A stretch of 9,476 nt of DNA from positions 1 through 9,476 of the forward strand of contig PIVQ01000247.1 in assembly GCA_003354055.1 (NCBI GenBank), written 5' to 3'. Positions 1-6,158 of this stretch are shown piece by piece. Within the stretch, counting starts at the first letter, position 1, and every line of letters starts with the position of its first letter. The DNA comes from Desulfobacteraceae bacterium. Its GTDB lineage: Bacteria > Desulfobacterota > Desulfobacteria > Desulfobacterales > Desulfobacteraceae. The position numbers and the translations under genes are program-made. The notes under the pieces are model-generated. The model was not told the origin of the DNA. It saw only the letters and a program-made list of their open reading frames with translations, and made no database searches.

Positions 1-585
1 CCCCTTGATATAAAAATCGTCCATAAGTATACCAATGCCAACCGAGGCATATATATGGTGGGAAACAATCTGGCGGATTTTTATACCTGCAAGACCAATG
101 TAGACAATCTGCCGGGACTGATGCTTGCCCGGCACCCCATGTATGAAGGTAAATTCTATGCCTTTTTTAAAAAAGACAGGATAAAAAACTGGCAGGGTGT
201 TGCCACGCTTGCCAACCGCAAGGTCGTATGGCGGCGGGGATATTACAGGGCTTCTGAATTCGACGTGGATATTATCATAAGGGAAACCAATTCAGGGGTG
301 GCTGCCGTAGGCCAGGTGGTTATTGACCGCGGAGATTTTTATATTGACGATCTGAATCTGATAAAGGAGTCCATATCAAAAAGCGAACACACCATTAATA
401 TGGATGACTATCAGATTGAACCGGTTGGAAAAAGGACCTATCACCCGGTTTTCAAACGATCAGACCGGGGAAAACATATCATGGATCTCTATGACAGGGG
501 TATGGAATCCCTTTATAAATCCGGGAAATTATTATCCATATTCAAAAAATGGAATCATCCCTTTCCGGAATACGACATCCACTGA
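1..585 (+). CDS. Solute-binding protein family 3-like (C-terminal part, 5' end outside window)
   Basis: The reading frame is open from base 1 to a TGA at 583-585, giving 194 residues of a protein that starts outside the window. The ATG at 55 is internal and not a likely start. The visible part resembles the second half of periplasmic family-3 (amino-acid type) solute-binding proteins. It has a GVAAVGQVVIDRGDFYIDDL segment, like the part of the fold that checks bound ligand, and the typical closing helix (GKHIMDLYDRGMESLYKSGK, then LLSIFKKW). No permease or ATPase gene is adjacent, so it may be a lone binding protein or a sensor-like homologue rather than part of an ABC transporter. The protein that begins at 9226 looks like the same broad family. 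The family call rests on overall pattern; the ligand cannot be told. Confidence 0.7.
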   Translation, partial: PLDIKIVHKYTNANRGIYMVGNNLADFYTCKTNVDNLPGLMLARHPMYEGKFYAFFKKDRIKNWQGVATLANRKVVWRRGYYRASEFDVDIIIRETNSGVAAVGQVVIDRGDFYIDDLNLIKESISKSEHTINMDDYQIEPVGKRTYHPVFKRSDRGKHIMDLYDRGMESLYKSGKLLSIFKKWNHPFPEYDIH

Positions 586-637
586 GTCCCGCCACCCCGC
601 TGCCCCCGCTTTTTTCAAAGTGTCGCCCCATGAAAAA

Positions 638-2071
638 CTAAGGCCCGGATTCAGCCATGGCTGAAATTACCTGGCCAAGACGTTTAACAGCCGGCTCGGC
701 CTGATCCGACCAGTTGGCGGCATTGAGCCGGATAAAATTCCGGTATTGGCTGCCTGCAGAAAACAGATGACCAGGCGTGATGGCAATCCCCTCACCCAGG
801 GCTGTTTTATAAAGTGCCAGGGCATCGACACCCTGTGGCAATTCAATCCAGAGCAGATAACCGCCCATGGGATCCGTCACCCTTATATCATCGGGGAAAT
901 ACCGGAACACAGCCCGGCGAAGGTCCCCCATCCGCTGCTCATATATCCGACAGATCCGTCGCAAATGCTGGTGGTATTCTCCTCCGGCCATGAAGGCGGC
1001 TACAGCGGCCTGGGGAAGCGTTGCCGTTGCCAGACTGGCGCTGAACTTCAGCCACTCCACACGCTCACGAAACCTGCCCGGGGCAGCCCACCCCACCCTC
1101 AGCCCCGGAGACAGGGTCTTTGAAAAAGAACTGCACCAGAGTACCATGCCCTTGGTGTCAAAGGATTTGGCTATAAGTGGACGTTTGGGCTGGTAGTGGA
1201 TATCCCCGAAAATATCATTTTCAATCAACGGGATATCCCGGTTCAGGAGCAGCTTCACCAGTTCTTTTTTCCGTTGGTCCGGCATACAGCTTCCCAGAGG
1301 ATTGTTAAAGTTGGAAATCACGATACAAGCTTTGACAGAATGGTTGTCCAGGGCGAATTTCAGGGCTTCAAGACTGATGCCTTCCCTCGGATGAGTCGGA
1401 ATTTCCAGGGCCTTTAACCCAAGATTTTCCATGTATTGGAACACGTCAAAGCAGATAGGCGATTCCACGGCCACGGTATCGCCCGGACGACAGATAGCCT
1501 TGAGGCAAAGATAAATAGCCTCACCGCAGCCTGCCGTTACCATGATTTCATCGGCCTCAAGACTGCATCCGGCATTGATACCATGCAGTGCGATCTGCCG
1601 GCGGAGCTGTTTATCCCCGCCAGGCGGCAGGTAAAGGCCGGACCGGTCTCCCAGGCGTCGGCCTGCTGCAGCCATAAGCCGGTTCAGTTTGGCAGTGGCA
1701 CTGAGGGCATGGTGGGGATGGGCTGCCCCCAGCTGAACCAGGTCGGGATTCATCGTATCCCTCAGGATAATCATCGTGATTAATTCCCGCATGCCGACTG
1801 TGCTGGGATCAGCTTCCGGATGTGACAGGGCGGGTTCCGGAGGCGTTGTAGGCAGCCGGGTGCTGACATAAAACCCCGATCTTGGCCTGGGTGTGAGCAG
1901 GCCCCGGGCCTCCAGCCGGTAATACGCGCTCAAGACCGTACTGATGCTAACGTTCCACTGCCGGCTTAAATTTCGAACCGAAGGGACCGCAGCCCCGGGG
2001 CCCAACACCCCGTCTTCAATAAGCTTTACAAGACGATCCGCCACTATTTGGTACTTTGGTATCTTTCCCAT
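638..2071 (-). CDS. MocR-type regulator: GntR winged helix fused to aminotransferase-like domain
   Basis: This 477-residue protein has a GntR-type winged helix at about residues 5-72 (AVPSVRNLSRQWNVSISTV is the recognition region). A fold-type I PLP aminotransferase-like domain follows from about residue 100 to the end. Cofactor residues are present: N257-P258 (NNPLG), D286 in ENDIFGD, the Schiff-base lysine K318 in SSFSKTL, and the carboxylate-binding R448 in NFIRLN. MocR/GabR proteins use PLP, alone or with an amino compound, to switch DNA binding and are usually not real transaminases. A TTG at 2090-2092 would add seven residues, but the ATG at 2071 has GGTGA four bases upstream and matches where the domain normally begins. 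It is divergent from the EamA exporter, the usual position for a dedicated regulator, and probably represses itself too. Length is normal for the family. Confidence 0.93.
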   Translation of the reverse strand: MGKIPKYQIVADRLVKLIEDGVLGPGAAVPSVRNLSRQWNVSISTVLSAYYRLEARGLLTPRPRSGFYVSTRLPTTPPEPALSHPEADPSTVGMRELITMIILRDTMNPDLVQLGAAHPHHALSATAKLNRLMAAAGRRLGDRSGLYLPPGGDKQLRRQIALHGINAGCSLEADEIMVTAGCGEAIYLCLKAICRPGDTVAVESPICFDVFQYMENLGLKALEIPTHPREGISLEALKFALDNHSVKACIVISNFNNPLGSCMPDQRKKELVKLLLNRDIPLIENDIFGDIHYQPKRPLIAKSFDTKGMVLWCSSFSKTLSPGLRVGWAAPGRFRERVEWLKFSASLATATLPQAAVAAFMAGGEYHQHLRRICRIYEQRMGDLRRAVFRYFPDDIRVTDPMGGYLLWIELPQGVDALALYKTALGEGIAITPGHLFSAGSQYRNFIRLNAANWSDQAEPAVKRLGQVISAMAESGP

Positions 2072-2237
2072 GAATTCACCAGTACAATTCAAAAGTTTTT
2101 CAATAAGTACAGAACATAAAATACCACAATTGTAATGAATACAAAACGAAAGTTTTGTGGCTGTTATTCATTGACCCACCCGCATATACTATAGACCATA
2201 AAAACCCCGAATCAGACCTGACAAAGGAGATAAACCA
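2072..2237. promoter_or_regulatory. Divergent control region between mocR-like gene and EamA exporter
   Basis: This 166-bp gap must hold both promoters. It contains a perfect 7-bp inverted repeat ACAAAAC-GAAA-GTTTTGT (2141-2158), an 8-bp palindrome ACAATTGT (2126-2133), and two direct ATAC repeats 18 bp apart (2121 and 2139). MocR proteins typically bind direct repeats of this kind. Core promoter calls are weak: TTGACC (2171) and TATACT (2185) are too close together to pair. On the minus strand a TTGTAT, 17 bp, TTTTAT match is poor. AAAGGAG (2222-2228) is a strong ribosome site for the exporter. Confidence 0.5.
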
Positions 2238-3089
2238 ATGAAAAAAAACCGCACGGCTGTTCTCATGTTGTTTGCCGCGGCTATATTCTGGAGCACCTCC
2301 GGAATTCTCATCAAACTGGTCTCTCTCCATCCCATGGCCATTGCCGGGTGGCGAAGCCTGATCGCAGGCGTGTTCATTCTGGTGGTCTGCAAAAAAACCG
2401 TCAAGATTTCCTGGGACAGGTCAAGCCTGGGCGCAGCCTTTTGCCTGGGTGCCTTTTGCATCTGTTTTGTAGGGGCCACAAAATTGAGTACAGCTGCCAA
2501 TGCCATTGTACTTCAATATTCAGCCTCTGCCTATGTGGCGATTCTTGCACCCTGGTTCCTTGGAGAGCCGACCCGTCGTCAGGACTGGTTCATCCTGATC
2601 CTGGTAGTCATAGGGATCGGTATGTTCTTTATGGATGATCTTTCCATGGAAGGACGATGGGGAATCTTTCTGGGTATTCTGGGATCTTTTTTCTGGGCCG
2701 GCACCATGATTTTCCTGAGAAAAGCCAAGGACAAATCCACTGCCTGGCCCCTGAGCCTGGGTAATTTCATGGCAGCCGCCTTCTGCCTGCCATTCATGTT
2801 CCGCCAGATGCCAGGCATGACGGACAGCCTGGGACTTATAGGGCTGGGAGTGATTTCCATCGGTGCCGGGTATGCGATTTTTTCCTATGCCATCAAAGAG
2901 GTACAGGCCCTTGAAGCTGTCCTGATCTGCAGCATAGAACCCTTTATCAATCCCCTGTGGGTTTTTATTTTCCTGGGCGAATTGCCCGGCCCTGCAGCCC
3001 TTGTGGGCTGCAGCCTTGTCCTGCTGGCTGTCACGGCCCGGAGTGTGATGGTGGCGGGGGGAGAACAAGGCATTTCAGAAACAGCCTAA
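2238..3089 (+). CDS. EamA/DMT-superfamily transporter (10-TM exporter)
   Basis: This 283-residue, very hydrophobic protein fits the 10-helix, two-repeat EamA (RhaT/YdcZ-like) architecture, with repeats at about residues 8-135 and 145-275. The first repeat opens with FWSTSGILIK and includes TAANAIVLQYSASAYVAI followed by a LGE turn. The second repeats the pattern in IEPFINPLWVFIFLGE (233-248), the characteristic end of an EamA repeat. Members of the drug/metabolite transporter superfamily mostly export amino acids, nucleosides or other small metabolites across the inner membrane. The ATG is preceded by AAAGGAG at a good distance. Its divergent position to the MocR-type regulator suggests export of an amino-acid-like or amine compound, or a vitamin B6-linked metabolite, induced by that compound. 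This substrate idea is inference only. Confidence 0.92.
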   Translation: MKKNRTAVLMLFAAAIFWSTSGILIKLVSLHPMAIAGWRSLIAGVFILVVCKKTVKISWDRSSLGAAFCLGAFCICFVGATKLSTAANAIVLQYSASAYVAILAPWFLGEPTRRQDWFILILVVIGIGMFFMDDLSMEGRWGIFLGILGSFFWAGTMIFLRKAKDKSTAWPLSLGNFMAAAFCLPFMFRQMPGMTDSLGLIGLGVISIGAGYAIFSYAIKEVQALEAVLICSIEPFINPLWVFIFLGELPGPAALVGCSLVLLAVTARSVMVAGGEQGISETA

Positions 3090-3116
3090 AATTGGCTATT
3101 TTATTACCTAATTATC

Positions 3117-3146
3117 TTGACATTAAACATCTTCCTAACCTATGCT
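3117..3146 (+). promoter_or_regulatory. Sigma-70-like promoter for the Cache gene cluster
   Basis: A perfect TTGACA (3117-3122) is followed after 18 bp by TATGCT (3141-3146, four of six matches to TATAAT). Transcription would start near 3153, leaving a leader of about 100 nt before the GTG start at 3254. It is the best promoter match between the EamA gene and the cluster. An alternative start site is the extended -10 TGCTATGAT at 3189-3197. Confidence 0.5.
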
Positions 3147-3188
3147 TCGTTTGGCTAACATGTCTTTTTTATGGGGAAAACGCAATTT

Positions 3189-3253
3189 TGCTATGATCCT
3201 ATCGCTGGAGGAGTCGGAACAAGGTCTGCCAGAAAGACTCCGGGGAGAAACGA
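3189..3253 (+). promoter_or_regulatory. Extended -10 element and leader hairpin upstream of the Cache cluster
   Basis: TGCTATGAT (3189-3197) is a good extended -10 element without a clear -35. Downstream, GGAGTC (3210-3215) can pair with GACTCC (3236-3241), and GTCT (3224) with AGAC (3235-3238) as an alternative. The right arm lies directly before the GGGGAG ribosome site (3242-3247), which is six bases from the GTG start at 3254. The leader could therefore affect translation. It matches no riboswitch class that I recognise. Confidence 0.35.
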
Positions 3254-3706
3254 GTGCATAACGAAACACGATTCAGAAAAACCAGCATCAATCCCAATAC
3301 TGAAGTAGAATTCGATTCGAACACCTTGAGACTGTATTTGGCAATTGATGAGAATAAAACGCTCATTGAACTGTTCAGAGAATTAAGACTTACACAGGAC
3401 GTATTTAAAAGGTGCATGCAGGACCTTTACAAGTTCAATCTCATAGAAGAGGTCGTAGAAAAAACAGATTATATCGAACCTGAGTTCATGGATCGCGTAC
3501 ACGAGTTGCTGATCGATCTTTCAGGCCCTCTTGGCGCTCTCCTCATAGAAGAAGCGGCAGCAGATATGAATACGGAAGTCAACCGAATACCAAAGGCAAA
3601 AATGAATACCTTAATTTCCAGGATTGCGGCGGCTATTCCAGGTACAAAACAAGCGACAGAATTCAAAAAGATCATGCTTGAAGAACTTAACAATTCGATC
3701 CAATAA
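3254..3706 (+). CDS. Small two-domain protein, winged-helix-like N-terminus (DUF8082-like tail)
   Basis: This 150-residue soluble protein starts at GTG 3254, six bases after a GGGGAG ribosome site; no ATG is better placed. Residues about 22-70 have the helix-helix-hinge pattern of a small winged helix: LYLAIDENKTLIELFREL, then LTQDVFKRCMQDLYKFNLI. This pattern occurs next to DUF4388 or response-regulator modules in Desulfobacterota. Residues about 78-148 (a leading helix, SGPLGALLIEEAA, then IPKAKMNTLISRIAAAIPG and a final helix) resemble a small domain found at the C-terminus of some bacterial kinases and regulators, which I believe is DUF8082. It is probably cytoplasmic, with no signal peptide or membrane helix. 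It lies 42 bp before the secreted Cache gene on the same strand and is likely co-transcribed. A DNA-binding or protein-interaction role is inference; no metal or catalytic motif is visible. Confidence 0.7.
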   Translation: MHNETRFRKTSINPNTEVEFDSNTLRLYLAIDENKTLIELFRELRLTQDVFKRCMQDLYKFNLIEEVVEKTDYIEPEFMDRVHELLIDLSGPLGALLIEEAAADMNTEVNRIPKAKMNTLISRIAAAIPGTKQATEFKKIMLEELNNSIQ

Positions 3707-3742
3707 CTTTTCACGCGAGTGAATAGACACGTGAAAAGGAGG
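3707..3742 (+). promoter_or_regulatory. Hairpin overlapping the ribosome site of the secreted Cache gene
   Basis: CTTTTCACG (3707-3715) begins right after the preceding stop codon and pairs perfectly with CGTGAAAAG (3730-3738) across a 14-nt loop. The right arm covers the first two bases of the AGGAGG ribosome site (3737-3742) for the ATG at 3749. With no U-tract it is not an intrinsic terminator. It could modulate translation of the downstream gene or stabilise a processed mRNA end. Confidence 0.45.
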
Positions 3743-3748
3743 GCAACA

Positions 3749-4354
3749 ATGATTCATAAAAAAAAGATATATGCTGCATTTATCGGATGCCTTATTCTGG
3801 CTATGACGCCATGTGGCTCAAAAGCAGACCCTCCTGACAGCGTTATGGATTTCGATCTCAAGGCAAGGCAAATGGCCTTTGAATGCAGGGATGAGGTCAA
3901 GGACCTGTTTGACGGGTATCTGGAAAGCAAGCAACTTACATTGGCCCGGCTCTTTGATACTTTTTACATACCAATCCAGAACACCCGCCCTCCGAAATTC
4001 CACACCTCATACGATAAAATCATCGAAGGTGATTTACGCCTCATCCTTGATGGGACGCTTGAACTTGACCCGAAAATTCTCTATGTCGTGGCCGTAGACC
4101 GAAACGGATACGTTCCGACTCACAACTCAAAGTATTCCAAACCGCTGACTGATGACCCCGGCTATAACGCAAAGTACAACAGAACGAAACAGATCTATAA
4201 TGACCGAACAGGGCTTGCAGCAGCAAAAAACACCAAAGCCTTTTTCGTGCAGCGCTACAACAGGGATACCGGGGAAGAGGCCCACGATATTTCCGTTCCA
4301 ATTTTTATCAAGAACAAGCATTGGGGAGCTGTACGTGTTGGGTATACCCAATAA
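3749..4354 (+). CDS. Secreted Cache-like sensor domain protein, no membrane anchor
   Basis: This 201-residue protein has a signal peptide (KKK, then a hydrophobic stretch at about 7-20) with likely signal peptidase I cleavage after SKA (residue 27). The preceding Cys22 follows Pro, so it is a poor lipobox. The rest is one extracytoplasmic domain of the single-Cache type seen in methyl-accepting chemotaxis proteins of Desulfobacterota. Shared motifs are PPKFHTSYD, VDRNGYVPTHNSKYS (116-130), NRTKQIYND, RDTGE (172-176) and HWGAVRVG at the end. It stops just where its downstream paralogue continues into a second membrane helix, so it should be free in the periplasm. An in-frame GTG at 3719 is possible, but AGGAGG sits six bases before the ATG at 3749. 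Ligand and partner are unknown; interaction with the next gene's product is inference. Confidence 0.8.
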   Translation: MIHKKKIYAAFIGCLILAMTPCGSKADPPDSVMDFDLKARQMAFECRDEVKDLFDGYLESKQLTLARLFDTFYIPIQNTRPPKFHTSYDKIIEGDLRLILDGTLELDPKILYVVAVDRNGYVPTHNSKYSKPLTDDPGYNAKYNRTKQIYNDRTGLAAAKNTKAFFVQRYNRDTGEEAHDISVPIFIKNKHWGAVRVGYTQ

Positions 4355-4386
4355 TCAAGGATAATACTATAATACAAGGAACTTTA

Positions 4387-5295
4387 GTGAGCATGACAAA
4401 TTTTTTAACAGGTAGAATCGGAGTCAAGGTTGCTTTAATTGTCAATTTTTTTATCCTCATTGTCATTGCAATGGGGACGTATGTACTGGTGAACAATCAG
4501 AACAGGCACCTTGAAAATGAGTTGCGCTTTAAAGGAGAAAACCTTTCTTTCATCGGGGCAAAAGCCATCAGCACAATCATGAATGAGGCTATTGATAACG
4601 GCGCATTTACGGTAAAAGATGCCTTTGATACCGATTATCAGCCCATAGGCAATTTCGACCCGCCCAAGTATCATACCAAATATGATGCCTATCTTGACAA
4701 GGCAATACTCACATTACAGGATGACTTCCTGGTGGATGAAAGCGTGATTTATGCGGCGGCCTTAGACAGAAACGGTTATATACCTACCCATAATTCGCGG
4801 TATCAGCAGCCCATTACAGGGGATGTAGAAAATGACAGGGCAGGCAACAGGACCAAACGGGTCTTTAATGATCCGATTGGTTTGAAAGCCTCCCAAAACA
4901 TAACACCCAAATTCCTCCAAGTGTATACGAGAGATACCGGGGAAACCAGTTGGGATCTCTCATCGCCGGTTTACGTCAAGGGCAAGCATTGGGGGGCGTT
5001 CAGGGTCGGCATTTCCCTTAAGGCGGTAGAAATGGCAAAGAAGGATTTGACCCTGACACTTATGGGAATCATGGCTGTTTTATTGTCAGCCTCCGTTGTA
5101 ATTACCTTCCTTGTTGTCAGCCGTTCTCTTTTGCCGGTCAGAGCGCTTTCAGATACTGCCAACGGCCTGGCAAAGGGGAAAAACCTTGATCAAGAAATTA
5201 CCGTCACAACCAATGACGAGGTGGGGGAGCTTCAAAAAGCCTTGGAAAGCCTTCGGCTAAGTATGCTCATCGCCCTTAGGCAAAGACGAAAATAA
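4387..5295 (+). CDS. Membrane Cache-HAMP sensor protein lacking an output domain
   Basis: This 302-residue protein has the order TM1 (about 13-37), an extracytoplasmic Cache-like domain (40-212), TM2 (about 222-246) and HAMP (about 247-295, with P250 and DEVGEL at 277-282). It ends in LSMLIALRQRRK. That is the usual front half of a chemoreceptor or sensor kinase, but translation stops 17 residues or so after the HAMP signature, with no MCP, kinase or GGDEF module. The 120 bp that follow encode nothing that could be the missing part. The sensor domain clearly resembles the upstream secreted protein (LDRNGYIPTHNSRY, GNRTKRVFND, RDTGE, KGKHWGAFRVG). Start: AAGGA (4376-4380) is six bases before GTG 4387 and twelve before ATG 4393, so either is possible. 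It may signal through a partner, perhaps the small regulator upstream. Confidence 0.85.
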   Translation: MSMTNFLTGRIGVKVALIVNFFILIVIAMGTYVLVNNQNRHLENELRFKGENLSFIGAKAISTIMNEAIDNGAFTVKDAFDTDYQPIGNFDPPKYHTKYDAYLDKAILTLQDDFLVDESVIYAAALDRNGYIPTHNSRYQQPITGDVENDRAGNRTKRVFNDPIGLKASQNITPKFLQVYTRDTGETSWDLSSPVYVKGKHWGAFRVGISLKAVEMAKKDLTLTLMGIMAVLLSASVVITFLVVSRSLLPVRALSDTANGLAKGKNLDQEITVTTNDEVGELQKALESLRLSMLIALRQRRK

Positions 5296-5364
5296 TCCGC
5301 GTTAAGGCCTTCAGCCCGGTCGGAGTCGGCCTACTATGCCGTCAACTGGCGCACAATACGCCAA

Positions 5365-5395
5365 AAAGGCCGGGGACAACCCGCCCCCGGCCTTT
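5365..5395 (-). terminator. Intrinsic terminator of the rubrerythrin gene, possibly bidirectional
   Basis: AAAGGCCGGGG (5365-5375) pairs perfectly with CCCCGGCCTTT (5385-5395) around a 9-nt loop. On the minus strand the stem is followed by a run of five T (complement of 5363-5367), 20 bp after the rubrerythrin stop. On the plus strand the tail is TTTACTCTTTG, weaker, but it may also end the Cache cluster. Confidence 0.85.
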
Positions 5396-5415
5396 ACTCT
5401 TTGTATCCTGATTAC

Positions 5416-5916
5416 TTAGGAAACTTCGACGAATTTCTTGCCGGGGACATTACACACCGGGCACTTATCCGGCACACCGGCATCAACGGTATGACCGCAG
5501 ACCGGACAGATGTAGATACCGGCTTCGGGCAGATCGCCCCCGCCTTTTACCGCGCTCAATGCCTTGGTATACAGATCGTGATGGGTCTCTTCCACGGGCA
5601 GGGCATTTTTAAAGGAAGCCACAGCTTTTTTGTTGCCCTCTTTTTCAGCCTCAGCCACAAACCCGGGGTACATCTCCTTGAATTCATGGGCTTCACCCTC
5701 AATGGCAGCCTCAAGGTTTTCCAGGGTGGTGTTAATCCCTCCCATAGCTCTCAGATGGGCATGGGCATGAATGGTTTCCGCCTCTGCGGCGGCCCTGAAC
5801 AATTTGGCGACCTGGGGAAATCCGTCTTTGTCCGCTTTGGCGGCAAAGGCCAGATATTTACGGTTGGCCTGGCTTTCACCTGCAAATGCTGCTGCTAAAT
5901 TTTCCATAGTTCCCAT
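5416..5916 (-). CDS. rbr: Rubrerythrin, short form (ferritin-like diiron domain plus rubredoxin)
   Basis: This 166-residue protein has an N-terminal four-helix ferritin-like domain. Its diiron ligands fit E14 (GESQAN), E47 with H50 (ETIH), E75/E78 (EGEAHEF) and E110 with H113 (ETHH). A C-terminal rubredoxin-like Fe(SCys)4 site has C137 and C140 (CPVCGH), C152 and C155 (CPVCN). Rubrerythrins reduce hydrogen peroxide to water in the cytoplasm of anaerobes, with electrons passing through the rubredoxin domain. It is about 25 residues shorter than the Desulfovibrio vulgaris type but normal for the compact subfamily. The start at 5916 has AAGGAG 9 bases upstream; Met4 is a less likely alternative. 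It is monocistronic, with its own terminator and a long leader of about 120 nt. PerR-type control is common for such genes, but I see no convincing PerR box. Confidence 0.96.
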   Translation of the reverse strand: MGTMENLAAAFAGESQANRKYLAFAAKADKDGFPQVAKLFRAAAEAETIHAHAHLRAMGGINTTLENLEAAIEGEAHEFKEMYPGFVAEAEKEGNKKAVASFKNALPVEETHHDLYTKALSAVKGGGDLPEAGIYICPVCGHTVDAGVPDKCPVCNVPGKKFVEVS

Positions 5917-5979
5917 AATATGTATCTCCTTTTTGAATAGATGGTCATCGTTTTTGTTTTCTTTGACTGGATTAGGTGC

Positions 5980-6022
5980 AGCGATTCTCTAAAGTATAAT
6001 CCAATCGAATTTAAGATTCGCT
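5980..6022. repeat. Imperfect inverted repeat in the rubrerythrin leader
   Basis: AGCGATTCT (5980-5988) and AGATTCGCT (6014-6022) are inverted copies matching at 8 of 9 positions. An inner CGAAT-TTAAG-ATTCG shares the right arm. The element lies between the proposed minus-strand promoter and the rubrerythrin start, so it would be in the 5' leader RNA or act as an operator downstream of the start site. No function is known to me. Confidence 0.35.
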
Positions 6023-6045
6023 GTAGTTCCGCAAACAAACGCCAA

Positions 6046-6076
6046 ACTATACCAGATTTCACAGGCATTTTGTCAA
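6046..6076 (-). promoter_or_regulatory. Proposed rubrerythrin promoter
   Basis: On the minus strand a perfect TTGACA (6076 to 6071) is followed after 19 bp by TATAGT (6051 to 6046). The -10 box is preceded by TGG, making an extended -10 that can tolerate the long spacer. The start site would be near 6039, giving a leader of about 120 nt. Its -35 box lies 9 bp from the -35 box of an opposite promoter at 6086. Confidence 0.45.
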
Positions 6077-6085
6077 AAATTTACC

Positions 6086-6116
6086 TTGACCCTGAAAATA
6101 ATGGCTGGTATATGAT
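6086..6116 (+). promoter_or_regulatory. Proposed promoter reading toward the MATE gene leader
   Basis: TTGACC (6086-6091), a 17-bp spacer and TATATG (6109-6114), preceded by TGG. TATGAT (6111-6116) is an overlapping -10 alternative with a 19-bp spacer. It is the only reasonable plus-strand promoter in the 421-bp gap before the MATE gene. It would make a transcript of about 200 nt up to the terminator at 6284-6318. Confidence 0.45.
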
Positions 6117-6158
6117 TCCTTGAATTTTAAATATTTATCTGATTCAGGACAAAGAGCA

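Noticed and set aside
650..665. Perfect 16-bp palindrome TTCAGCCATGGCTGAA
   Set aside because: It lies inside the last codons of the MocR-type gene, is a single copy, and has no U-tract, so there is no support for a terminator or operator.
2520..3068. 182-codon minus-strand frame opposite the EamA gene
   Set aside because: Polar, low-order peptide fully antisense to a well-supported membrane transporter.
3198..3253. Cyclic di-GMP riboswitch before the Cache cluster
   Set aside because: The context is suggestive, but the conserved GEMM core sequences are not present.
3803..3820. Lipoprotein signal in the secreted Cache protein
   Set aside because: The Cys at residue 22 follows Pro (MTPC), which does not fit a lipobox; an SKA signal peptidase I site follows.
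4368..4373. TATAAT between the two Cache genes as an internal promoter
   Set aside because: No -35 element at a usable distance, and the start site would fall on the ribosome site of the next gene.
4321..4386. Upstream extension of the Cache-HAMP protein to ATG 4321
   Set aside because: It overlaps the end of the secreted Cache gene, adds residues that do not belong to the first membrane helix, and lacks a ribosome site; GTG 4387 has AAGGA at the right distance.
5401..5898. 165-codon plus-strand frame opposite rubrerythrin
   Set aside because: It is the antisense shadow of a clear rubrerythrin gene; its peptide has no recognisable domain and its start has no ribosome site.
5995..6000. Plus-strand TATAAT in the rubrerythrin leader
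   Set aside because: TTGACT at 5963 is 26 bp away, too far to pair, and no other -35 box fits.
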